This document shows, in pieces, positions 1 to 6,659 of a DNA stretch of 6,911 nt. Position 1 is the first letter of the stretch. Every line of letters starts with the position of its first letter. The notes under the pieces were generated by a model that worked only from the letters and a program-made list of their open reading frames with translations, did no database searches and was not told the DNA's origin. Position numbers and translations under genes: made by a program. Source of the DNA: Archangium sp. (GTDB lineage: Bacteria; Myxococcota; Myxococcia; Myxococcales; Myxococcaceae); NCBI GenBank assembly GCA_016793585.1, contig JAEUJR010000287.1, positions 1 through 6,911 of the forward strand, written 5' to 3'.

Positions 1-1837
1 CGTTGATCGCGGCGAACACCACGTCCTGCTCTCCCAGTTCGGTGCCATCGATGCGCAGGCCCAGCGCGTGGTTCGCCGGGTTTCGCAGGTACGCCGCGTC
101 GGCCACGTCTCCGCTCGTCGTGAACCAGCGCGTCTGCTCCAACCCGTTTCCGTTGGTGTCGATGCCGCGCCAGAAGCTCGCCGGTCGAAGGGCAGGGTGC
201 GCGCGCCGAAACTGCAGCAGCCGCTGCGTGAACGTCGCGAAGGTCTGCTGCTCGATCGTGTGCGTCCACGAGAGCCAGTTCTTCTCGGAGTCGAGGTTGT
301 ACGCGTTGTTGTTGCACCTCAGCGTGCGCAGGTGCTCGTCGCCGCCCGTCATCATCGGAGTGCCCGCCGAGATCATCAGCATCGCGATGCCGGTACGCGC
401 CGCCTGCCGCTGCGCTGACGCCATGCCTCCCTGATCCCAGCTGCGGTTCGAATCGGAGCCACCATTCGACGGCCCCCACGGCCACGCCTGCCCGTTGTTC
501 TTCGCGTCACACGAATACAGATCGTTCAGCGTGAAGCCGTCGTGCGCGACGAGGAAGTTGATCGACGCCGCCGGTGGACGCCCATCGTCCTGGTACAGAT
601 CGGGCGAGCCCGAGAGTCGGCGCACGAGCTCCTCGAGCGTCACCTCGTTGAAGCCGAGCCGGTTCTGGTGCGTTCGCAGCGCGTCGCGGTAGCGATCGTT
701 CCACTCCGCCCACGCGCCAGGCAGGTTGCCGACCTGGTACGTGTCGTTGCCGATCGCCCACGGCTCCGCGATGAGATCGACGCCGGCTCCGCCCATGAAG
801 GGCCGCACCGGCAACGCGGCCGTCAGCCGATTGAGCCCCGTGTTCGAATCATCGCGGTCGTAGCGAAAGCAGCCATGCTCGCAGCCGTTGCCCAACACCG
901 TCGCGAGATCGAACCGGAACCCATCGACCCCGAGCACCTCGTGCCAGTACTTCAGCGACTCGATGATCACCGTCTGCCCAGCCGAGCTGCGTGAGTTGAA
1001 GTTGCCGCTCACGCCGGTGTTGTTGACGCCGCCCTGCCGGTCCGTCGTGAGCGAGTAGTACGACTGGTTGTCGAGCCCGCGGAACGACATCGTCCCCGAC
1101 TCGCCGGTGTGGTTGTAGACGACGTCGATGAACACCTTCAGCCCCGCGTCGTGAAACGCGCGCACCATCTGCTGGAACTCGCGCGTCGGCCCGCCAGGCG
1201 TCTGATCGCTCGAGTACCGGCGATCGGGCGCGAAGTAGTTCAGCGTCGAGTAGCCCCAGTAGTTGTCTCCATCGTTCGAGAGCGGTTCGAGATCGTTCGT
1301 CTCGTTCTGCGTCTCTTGCACCGGCAGGAACTCGATCGCGGTAATCCCCAGCGCGGCGAGGTCGGCGGCCTTTCGTGCAGCGCCCGCGTACGTGCCACGC
1401 AGTGACTCCGGCAGTGACGTGTCGTTCATCGTCAGCCCGCGCACGTGCACTTCCCAGATGACCTTCAGGCTGCGAGTCGGCCGCGGCCCCACGTCGTCAT
1501 TCGGTTGACGAAGCACGACGCCCTTCGGCGCCGCTGGAGCCGAGTCCTTCACGCGGTTCGTCGCGCCACCGAGATACGGGCTGAAGTCCGTCGAGCCCGG
1601 CGTCTTCGGGTCGTGGCTCAGCTCCTTCGCGAACGGATCGATCAGCAGCTTGTTCGGGTTGAACCGATTGCCCTCGGCGTCGACCTCGGAGCGGAAGCCG
1701 TCAGCGCTCCCGGGGACGAAACCTTCGACGAACGGCCAGTTCGGGCCCCACGCGCGATAGCCGTAGAAGAGCGCTCCCGCATCGGGAGGAAGGGGAACTT
1801 CGGCGCGCCAGACGCCGTCGGCCTCAGGCTCCATCAC
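1..1837 (-). CDS. Isoamylase-type glycogen-debranching enzyme (GH13), catalytic part, 3' end beyond window
   Basis: This is the main open frame of a debranching enzyme that hydrolyses alpha-1,6 branch links in glycogen or starch. I read it without a stop from just after the TAG at 1838-1840 to the window edge. It shows the second part of the N-terminal domain ([10 protein letters not shown]), [11 protein letters not shown], and EVHVRG before the barrel. Numbered from an ATG at 2128, all four GH13 motifs are present: DVVYNH (335-340), GFRFD with nucleophile Asp407, AEPW with acid/base Glu455, and AHDG with His529-Asp530. The 75-residue gap from Glu455 to Asp530 matches my recollection of Pseudomonas secreted isoamylase, which it resembles along its whole length. 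About 50-60 C-terminal residues should lie beyond position 1. GTG at 1837 or ATG at 1834 directly follows the stop and could restart translation, but no good ribosome binding site precedes them. Family call is secure; whether it is expressed is not. Confidence 0.88.
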   Translation of the reverse strand, partial: MMEPEADGVWRAEVPLPPDAGALFYGYRAWGPNWPFVEGFVPGSADGFRSEVDAEGNRFNPNKLLIDPFAKELSHDPKTPGSTDFSPYLGGATNRVKDSAPAAPKGVVLRQPNDDVGPRPTRSLKVIWEVHVRGLTMNDTSLPESLRGTYAGAARKAADLAALGITAIEFLPVQETQNETNDLEPLSNDGDNYWGYSTLNYFAPDRRYSSDQTPGGPTREFQQMVRAFHDAGLKVFIDVVYNHTGESGTMSFRGLDNQSYYSLTTDRQGGVNNTGVSGNFNSRSSAGQTVIIESLKYWHEVLGVDGFRFDLATVLGNGCEHGCFRYDRDDSNTGLNRLTAALPVRPFMGGAGVDLIAEPWAIGNDTYQVGNLPGAWAEWNDRYRDALRTHQNRLGFNEVTLEELVRRLSGSPDLYQDDGRPPAASINFLVAHDGFTLNDLYSCDAKNNGQAWPWGPSNGGSDSNRSWDQGGMASAQRQAARTGIAMLMISAGTPMMTGGDEHLRTLRCNNNAYNLDSEKNWLSWTHTIEQQTFATFTQRLLQFRRAHPALRPASFWRGIDTNGNGLEQTRWFTTSGDVADAAYLRNPANHALGLRIDGTELGEQDVVFAAIN

Positions 1838-2128
1838 CTAGCTCGTGAACGCGCGGCTGCCGAGCGGGTGAAAGAAAAGGCTCACCTCGAGCCGGCTCGC
1901 GTTCGCCGAAGCGACACGAAAGACGATCGTTTCCCGCGCGTCGTCGATGGTGGCTCCGAAACCGGCCTGCACGCCGCCTGCATCGACGGCCCCTGCATCG
2001 ATCGTCACGCCGGCGTCGATCAGCTCGACGCCACTGTCGATCACCCGCTCCTCGGTGGCGGGCGGCGCAGGCGGAGACACGCCAGTCGTGCAGCCCGCGA
2101 GCACCAGACCCACCACGAGAGCGCGCAT
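1838..2128 (-). pseudogene. 5' fragment of the isoamylase gene: lipoprotein signal and start of N-terminal domain, ended by in-frame TAG
   Basis: The 96 codons before the TAG are in the same frame as the catalytic part and belong to the same gene. The start reads MRALVVGLVLAGC, with lipobox LAGC and lipidated Cys13, so the product would be exported and membrane-anchored. An Asp-Ala-Gly-rich linker follows, then ITFRV-like strands (TIVFRVASANASRLEVSLFF) that match the beginning of the N-terminal domain of secreted isoamylases. The 12-residue signal from the ATG at 2128 is short. An in-frame GTG at 2164 would give a 24-residue signal with three arginines in its n-region, so the start is uncertain; neither has a strong ribosome binding site. 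In the remembered Pseudomonas enzyme the stop falls on a Tyr, so a one-base change (TAC or TAT to TAG) would explain it. The lesion may be a true nonsense mutation or a sequencing or assembly error. Confidence 0.75.
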
Positions 2129-2205
2129 TCCCCGAGCGATTCCACGCTGCGTGCCACCGCTCACGTCTGCGATATCGAGGTGTTTGCCAGGAGCGCCCGA
2201 GGGCA

Positions 2206-2224
2206 GAGGAGGCGAGTCCTCCTC
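2206..2224 (-). terminator. Hairpin at the end of the Cys-rich gene, possible terminator or processing site
   Basis: A perfect 7-bp inverted repeat, GAGGAGG and CCTCCTC with a 5-base loop, overlaps the last two bases of the TGA stop of the Cys-rich gene. No T-run follows on the minus strand, so it is not a classical intrinsic terminator. It might weaken read-through into the debranching-enzyme gene or protect an mRNA end. The hairpin is seen directly; its role is inferred. Confidence 0.35.
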
Positions 2225-3218
2225 AATTGCAGTAGCCGAGCCCGTTGCAGCTTCGCCCGATGCCACACCCCGCATAGCCAGGGTTTCGACAATCGGGAAC
2301 GCAGAGCGCGAACGTTCCGCCATCGACGGTCAACGCATCGGAGCAGACGTACCCCGGCCGGCAGGTGCTCTGCCCAAGGTTCGCCACGAGGCAGGTCGAG
2401 TAGCAGAAGCCGTCTCGTCCGCATGAACCTGTGGTGCCCGGGCAGTCGACGAAGGAGTCACAGCCCGCGTTGCTGCAATAGCCGCCGGGCCAGCCCGAGG
2501 CGCCACCATCGGCGCGGTAGGGAGGAACGCACTCACGCGTCGCGCCCCCGAGGATCGCCTCTTTGCAGTCAGCGTTCACGGCGCACGTCGATCCGGTGTC
2601 TCCCGTGTTCGCGCCAGTGCACTGGCCGTTGGAGCAGAATTGATTCGTCGAGCACGCGAAGCACGCCACGCCGCGAGCACCGCAGAGCCCCGTGGTGTTC
2701 CCGGCCTGGCAGACGCCGTTCGAGCAGCACCCCGCGCAGTTCCCGCAGCCCGCCGAGCCTCCGCCCGTGGCCGTTCCACCGGCCGTCGCAGTTCCGCCAG
2801 CCGTTGCAGTTCCGCCGGCCGTTGCAGTTCCGCCAGCCGTTGCAGTTCCGCCAGCCGTGGCAGTTCCGCCGGCCGATGCAGTTCCGCCAGCCATCGCAGT
2901 TCCACCAGCCATCGCAGTTCCACCAGCCGTTGCGGTTCCTCCGGCCGCGACGGTTCCGCCTCCGACTCCACTCGTCCCGCCGCCGCTCCCGGTCCCCGTC
3001 ACGATGCACGAACCGCTGATGCACTGAAACCCGAAGCCGCATGACGTGCAGGTTGTGCCGCGCGAACCACACGCCGACTGCGAATTCCCCGCGACACAGA
3101 TCCCACTCGAATCACAGCACCCGGTGCTGCACGTCGAGGTCGAGCACCGCTGCTGCGTCATCCCACACGACATCTGCAGGCCGAGCGCGAAGGACACCGC
3201 GAGAAGACGTGCGTTCAT
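2223..3218 (-). CDS. Exported cysteine-rich protein with duplicated Cys module and Gly-Gly-Thr-Ala repeat linker
   Basis: Product of 331 residues and unknown function, probably at the cell surface. A short hydrophobic N-terminus (MNARLLAVSFALGLQMSC) looks like a signal; Cys18 could be lipidated but QMSC is a poor lipobox. Module 1 (residues 25-71) and module 2 (158-200) share nearly identical spacing: CC, then about 5, 8, 6, 2, 5 and 4 residues between successive Cys. Residues 90-152 between them are hexapeptide repeats of the form AxAGGT, x being Thr, Met or Ser. The C-terminal third (212-330) carries 16 more Cys. The total is 37, so 36 if Cys18 is lipidated, which allows full disulfide pairing after export. 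I chose ATG 3218 because GAGGG lies 4 bases upstream and the signal follows; an in-frame ATG at 3245 has no ribosome binding site and would put nine extra residues before the signal. Such modules are, as I recall, common in myxobacterial surface proteins with misleading automatic names. Confidence 0.83.
   Translation of the reverse strand: MNARLLAVSFALGLQMSCGMTQQRCSTSTCSTGCCDSSGICVAGNSQSACGSRGTTCTSCGFGFQCISGSCIVTGTGSGGGTSGVGGGTVAAGGTATAGGTAMAGGTAMAGGTASAGGTATAGGTATAGGTATAGGTATAGGTATAGGTATGGGSAGCGNCAGCCSNGVCQAGNTTGLCGARGVACFACSTNQFCSNGQCTGANTGDTGSTCAVNADCKEAILGGATRECVPPYRADGGASGWPGGYCSNAGCDSFVDCPGTTGSCGRDGFCYSTCLVANLGQSTCRPGYVCSDALTVDGGTFALCVPDCRNPGYAGCGIGRSCNGLGYCN
2773..2952 (-). repeat. Ten 18-bp tandem repeats encoding the hexapeptide linker
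   Basis: Ten units in exact 18-bp register, plus-strand form GTTCCRCCRGCCGTTGCA with a few substitutions. A degenerate eleventh unit lies at 2953-2970. Since 18 is a multiple of three, copy-number change would keep the reading frame. Variation falls mainly at third codon positions and at the Thr/Met/Ser position of the hexapeptide. Units 2 and 4 are identical, as expected if units multiply by slippage or unequal recombination. Confidence 0.93.
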
Positions 3219-3297
3219 GACGCCCTCGTAGCCGAACCCCTGCATTCGCGGAAACGGTGTTCAGGAATGGCGGCGTCGGCCAGTCTGCGGTGCCGTC
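3219..3297. promoter_or_regulatory. Divergent intergenic region between the Cys-rich gene and the radical SAM gene
   Basis: These 79 bp separate two genes that point away from each other, so start signals for both should lie here or reach into the coding sequences. I could not identify a convincing -35/-10 pair in either direction. GAGGG at 3223-3227 (minus strand) serves the Cys-rich gene with a short 4-base spacing. The function is inferred from the arrangement only. Confidence 0.45.
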
Positions 3298-5268
3298 ATG
3301 GACACTGCGCTCCGTTCCATTCCGCTCGATGGCGCCAGGTTGTGGTTCGACCGCTCCAGTGGCCTGAACGTTCGCGTCGATTCGCCCGCGACTCGTTCGC
3401 TGAAGCAGGCCGCTCCGAGGACGGTGCTCTTCGGCATCACGAACGCCTGCAACCTCACCTGCGGCTTCTGTTCGCGCGACCCGAAGGCGCCCAGTCACTG
3501 GACGCCAGAGCGCGCGTTTCAGACGTTGAAGGCGTTCGAAGCGCTGGGCGTGCTCGAGGTCGCGTTCGGCGGAGGAGAACCGCTCGTCTTTCGCGGCTTC
3601 GACGAACTGCTGGCGAGGCTCGACGCCGAGACCTCACTCGCCCTCAACGTCACCACCAATGGAGCGCTGCTCACGCCCGAACGCGCCCTTCACCTCGCTG
3701 CCCACGCCGGAGAAGTGCGGGTCTCGCTCTACGACGACAACCCCTGGCGTTCGGCGCTGACGACGCTCGCTGCCGCTGGAGCGCGCACCGGCGCGAACGT
3801 GATCGTCGATCGCACGCGTCTTCACGAACTCCCCGCGTTGCTCGCCGAGCTGCCGTCCCTCGGCTGTCATGACGTCGCGCTGCTCCGCTTCATTGGCCAC
3901 GACGCCTCGAAAGAGCTCACGCCCGCCGAGCTGAGATCGCTGTCGTCGATCGTTCGTGAGGCGCCGGTTCGTGTCCGCCTCTCGACGTGCTTCGCCAACA
4001 CGCTCTCCGACGTTCCTCGATTGTTCGCCGCTTCTGATTGTGGTGCGGGCTCAGACTTCGTCACCGTCACCTCGGACCAGAAGCTCAAGGCCTGTTCGTT
4101 TCATCACGACGCGATGCCGTTCGAGTCAGCCGAGCACGCGATCTCGCTCTGGCGCGAGCGGCGTGAGCGGTTGTCGAGACGCGCTCCGTTCGTGGGGTGT
4201 GCGCGGCCGGTGGGGGGCACGACGCCCTTCGCAGACGGCGTTCGGGTCTGGCAGGGCTTCTCGGCGAACAACTCCGGAGACTGCGTGCTGGTTGGTCGAT
4301 TCGCCGAGGCGAGTGCCGCGCAGAACTTCGTCGAGCGCATCGCCTCGGTACAGCTGGCCAACACGGCGTACACGCCAGAGCTCATCGCGCTGCTCGCGAG
4401 CGAAGGCATCACCGCGCAGCCCAACGAGCACGCTCCTGAAGGCATCGCAGCGGCCGGGCGCAACGTGCTGCTCCACACCGGCTCTGCGCTCGAAGACGAG
4501 TTCCCCTCGCTGCGAACGCTGCTCTGGCGCTCGGGCGGAGTCGCCGTGCTCAACCGCATTCACGAGCACGAGTCGATGCAGATGATCGAGGCGCTCGGGT
4601 TCGACGACGCTCAAGCGCTCAAAGAGGCATCGGACTCGCTCGCGATTCCGCATCACCGCGCGGTTCGACGGGGGCTGACCCTCTTCGTCGCCTCTCCGTG
4701 TTTCCTGCCGGGCGGAGATTCGTTGCCGGTTCGCCAGGCACCTCGCACCTCGGCCGAGCTCGTCGTGGGCAGGCCTCAGGTCGTCGATGACGCGCTCATC
4801 AAGGCGGTCGCGAGGCCGGTGCCCGATGCCAGCCGCCAGTGGATCTTCGCCAGCTTTCGAGACGCGGTCCCCGACGCGCTGAAGTCTCAGCAAGGCGTCA
4901 TCGCTGGTCGCTTCGCGCTGTTCGAGGCTTCTCGGGGGGGCACGCACGCGGGAACGAAAGCGACTCGCCTGGGCGGGCTCGCGACCGTCATCACCACGAC
5001 CGCCGTGCGCTTTCGGGTGTTCTTCGGCGCCGACAAGCACGTCAAGGTCGACACGGCCGCGCTGCAGAACGAGCTGCGCATCGAGCTCGGGCCCGACGCG
5101 AAGGTCGAGCTGCCAATCATCGAGACCACTCGGCCCGATCGCGTGCTCCGCCCGCTCGTCGACTTCGCCCAGGGCAGGAACCTGAAGCTCTGGCTGACGG
5201 CCGACCCCGTCGATGCGCTGGCCGCAACCCTCAGCCGACTCGACGCAGATGTGGCTGCAAGTCGTTGA
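3298..5268 (+). CDS. Radical SAM protein with probable auxiliary-cluster region and large unassigned C-terminal domain
   Basis: A 656-residue cytoplasmic radical SAM enzyme; substrate and reaction are unknown. The core spans about residues 40-230: the [4Fe-4S]/SAM motif CNLTCGFC (Cys51, Cys55, Cys58), the SAM-binding GGGEP (91-95), NVTTNG (117-122) and RVSLYDD. Cys231, Cys248, Cys266 and Cys301 follow; Cys248-GAG through LKACSF resembles a Twitch/SPASM-like half-site that could hold a second Fe-S cluster, but the full SPASM seven-Cys pattern is missing. From about residue 312, starting at VRVWQGFSANNSGDCVLVGRF, some 340 residues show no motif I recognise. SPASM-type relatives often modify peptides or proteins, yet no small precursor gene is visible beside it. 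ATG 3298 is the only sensible start; the only upstream purine match is a weak GGTG. It may be co-transcribed with the next gene, 90 bp downstream. Confidence 0.9.
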   Translation: MDTALRSIPLDGARLWFDRSSGLNVRVDSPATRSLKQAAPRTVLFGITNACNLTCGFCSRDPKAPSHWTPERAFQTLKAFEALGVLEVAFGGGEPLVFRGFDELLARLDAETSLALNVTTNGALLTPERALHLAAHAGEVRVSLYDDNPWRSALTTLAAAGARTGANVIVDRTRLHELPALLAELPSLGCHDVALLRFIGHDASKELTPAELRSLSSIVREAPVRVRLSTCFANTLSDVPRLFAASDCGAGSDFVTVTSDQKLKACSFHHDAMPFESAEHAISLWRERRERLSRRAPFVGCARPVGGTTPFADGVRVWQGFSANNSGDCVLVGRFAEASAAQNFVERIASVQLANTAYTPELIALLASEGITAQPNEHAPEGIAAAGRNVLLHTGSALEDEFPSLRTLLWRSGGVAVLNRIHEHESMQMIEALGFDDAQALKEASDSLAIPHHRAVRRGLTLFVASPCFLPGGDSLPVRQAPRTSAELVVGRPQVVDDALIKAVARPVPDASRQWIFASFRDAVPDALKSQQGVIAGRFALFEASRGGTHAGTKATRLGGLATVITTTAVRFRVFFGADKHVKVDTAALQNELRIELGPDAKVELPIIETTRPDRVLRPLVDFAQGRNLKLWLTADPVDALAATLSRLDADVAASR

Positions 5269-5358
5269 TTCGAGGGTGGTTTTCACGGGCTGAGAAATGC
5301 CTCAGCGTCGTTACAAAACGGGCTGAAGTCGGGCTTTTCCGCGCTCCGACAACCCCCC
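5269..5358 (+). promoter_or_regulatory. Intergenic gap with direct repeat and small hairpin before the 160-residue protein
   Basis: The 90 bp hold a perfect 9-bp direct repeat, ACGGGCTGA at 5285-5293 and 5318-5326, with starts 33 bp apart (about three helical turns). A 6-bp-stem hairpin, GCTGAG and CTCAGC, lies at 5289-5306. No T-run follows the hairpin, so it is a poor terminator. The bases just before ATG 5359 are all C with no ribosome binding site. The repeat and hairpin are seen; an operator role is only a possibility. Confidence 0.3.
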
Positions 5359-5841
5359 ATGTCCAACACGCTCGTCGGCAAGCCCTTCTCGACCGTTCTC
5401 GCGCCCCTTCAGAACGCCCGTGTGCTGTCCGATCGCACCGAGAAGTCGGTGCCCATGTTCGGCGACCAGCGCACGCGCACCTACGACGTGAACGGCGATG
5501 GCAAGGCCGACGCGCGGCTGATCGAGTCGACGATTCTCTCGACGCGCCGTGAGCTGAGCATGCTCGATGGCCAGGGCCGCGCGGTCGACACCTTCGTCAG
5601 CGGCACCAAAGTCGATCCGTTCTTCGGCCCCGTCGAGACCGGCAAGGTGTGGAGCCACGAGCACCGCGAGTACGCCGCCACCGGCTCGGCGCCGATCTTC
5701 GAAGTCTACGAGAAGGCCAGCAACGAGACTCAGGAGCTCGCCCTGCGCGCGACCACGACCTTCACGCCCGCAGGCGAGAAGACGAAGTTCGAGCTCGACA
5801 AGGACAAGAACGGCACGCTCGAGACGATCATCGACCGCTGA
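5359..5841 (+). CDS. Hypothetical protein with two DxDxDG-type calcium-loop motifs
   Basis: A 160-residue protein I do not recognise. Two strand-loop-strand segments carry acidic loops of the calcium-binding type: residues 43-51 (D-V-N-G-D-G-K-A-D) and 147-155 (D-K-D-K-N-G-T-L-E). Each is followed by hydrophobic residues (LIES, TIID). A degenerate version may lie at 70-77. The loops lack the Glu at position 12 of classical EF-hands, so they look more like the short loops of beta-repeat proteins. There is no signal peptide or membrane segment, so it is cytoplasmic or leaves by another route. ATG 5359 is preceded by AACCCCCC without a ribosome binding site. The frame is open upstream to the TGA of the radical SAM gene, but those 30 codons look non-coding. 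It ends 6 bp before the convergent sigma-factor gene. That it is a gene is likely from codon bias and protein-like composition. Confidence 0.75.
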   Translation: MSNTLVGKPFSTVLAPLQNARVLSDRTEKSVPMFGDQRTRTYDVNGDGKADARLIESTILSTRRELSMLDGQGRAVDTFVSGTKVDPFFGPVETGKVWSHEHREYAATGSAPIFEVYEKASNETQELALRATTTFTPAGEKTKFELDKDKNGTLETIIDR

Positions 5842-5847
5842 GATCGT

Positions 5848-6603
5848 TCAGCCGCGCGTCTTGCGAAGCAGCCCTGAGAGGCTCTCGTTCAAGTTCCCCA
5901 GGGTGATGAGCGCGTCGATGCTCGAGTCGCCCAGCTTCAGCTGCTCCTTCAGGTGCGCGCGTACGCCGTCGACCAGCGCTTGTCGTGCCGCTTGAACCCG
6001 GCGCGCGGCCGTCGCCCGATGCACGCCGTACAGCTTCGCCAGCACGTCGATCGACAGCCCGTCGAGGAACGACTGGCGCAGCACGTTTCGCTGCTCCACC
6101 GTCAGTGACGCGAACACGTTCGAGATCGCCTCGGTGAACTGCGGCCCGTACGCGCCACGCAGCGCCGTCAGCTCGACGTCGGGCACGGGAATCTCGGCGA
6201 CCGCTTCGGGCGTCACCTCACGCCGCTGCTTCTTCGACCGTCGAATCCCTTCGTGAACGACGATGGCGCGCAGCCACCCACCCAGATCGCTCCGGCCCGT
6301 GTACGTGTCGAACAGGGGCCCTTGATCGCGCGCGAACAGCTCGGCGCGCAGCCAGCTCAACACGTCGTCCGTCACCGTCGCGTCCATGCCGGCTTTCTTC
6401 AGCGCCTTCTCGGCCACCGGCATCCATGTCTTCTCGAAGTACCGCGCCGCCAGCTCGTCGCCGCGTGCACAGGCGAAGGCGAGGCCCAGATCGTCAGCGT
6501 GTGTCGTCGCGCGGCCGGCCAACCACCGCGAGAGCTGCGATCGATCGAGCTCCACGCCGATGGAGCTGAGAAAGGCGACGGCCTGATCGAGCACAGCGCT
6601 CAT
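5848..6603 (-). CDS. Sigma-70-like RNA polymerase sigma factor (ECF-like, myxobacterial type)
   Basis: A 251-residue alternative sigma factor that would direct RNA polymerase to a particular promoter set. Region 2 is at about residues 38-128, ending in GGWLRAIVVHEGIRRSKKQR, which resembles the -10-recognition helix segment. Region 4 is at about 163-212: ASLTVEQRNVLRQSFLDGLSIDVLAKLYGVHRATAARRVQ contains the helix-turn-helix for -35 contact. About 38 extra residues precede region 2 and about 39 follow region 4, longer than a typical ECF factor. It resembles a Myxococcales-specific sigma-70 family I remember from TIGRFAM (gmx1 type), not verified. ATG 6603 was chosen as the start just before the conserved part; ATG 6612 or GTG 6657 are possible, and none has a well-spaced ribosome binding site. 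No anti-sigma gene is adjacent. It is divergent from rpsP. Confidence 0.87.
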   Translation of the reverse strand: MSAVLDQAVAFLSSIGVELDRSQLSRWLAGRATTHADDLGLAFACARGDELAARYFEKTWMPVAEKALKKAGMDATVTDDVLSWLRAELFARDQGPLFDTYTGRSDLGGWLRAIVVHEGIRRSKKQRREVTPEAVAEIPVPDVELTALRGAYGPQFTEAISNVFASLTVEQRNVLRQSFLDGLSIDVLAKLYGVHRATAARRVQAARQALVDGVRAHLKEQLKLGDSSIDALITLGNLNESLSGLLRKTRG

Positions 6604-6659
6604 GCCCTGCATCCTAGCGGTGGAAGCTCCAGTGATCTCAAGCGAATGGCGCCGCACGC

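Noticed and set aside
1833..1839. AGGTGAT next to the amber codon as a strong internal Shine-Dalgarno sequence
   Set aside because: It resembles the extended consensus, but no ATG, GTG or TTG follows at a usable distance in the catalytic frame.
2773..2952. CRISPR-like array
   Set aside because: Units are contiguous 18-mers without spacers and lie inside a coding frame.
1445..3019. Long plus-strand open frame of 524 codons opposite the isoamylase and Cys-rich genes
   Set aside because: Arginine- and serine-rich antisense shadow typical of GC-rich DNA. It crosses two well-supported minus-strand genes and has no recognisable domain.
2569..3072. Alternative-frame translation of the tandem repeat (Asn-Cys-Asn-Gly-Trp-Arg pattern) as a repeat protein
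   Set aside because: It is an out-of-frame reading of the 18-bp array. The frame giving AxAGGT is flanked on both sides by matching Cys modules and a signal sequence.
4126..5286. Minus-strand open frame of 386 codons opposite the radical SAM gene
   Set aside because: The plus strand encodes clear radical SAM motifs with proper codon bias; the antisense translation is low-complexity Arg/Glu-rich.
5289..5306. Intrinsic terminator after the radical SAM gene
   Set aside because: Only a 6-bp stem with no following T-run.
5266..5358. Stop-codon read-through joining the radical SAM gene to the 160-residue protein (same frame, 30 open codons after TGA)
   Set aside because: Thirty open codons are not unusual in GC-rich DNA. 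The segment lacks the codon bias of its neighbours, and no special signal around the TGA was seen.
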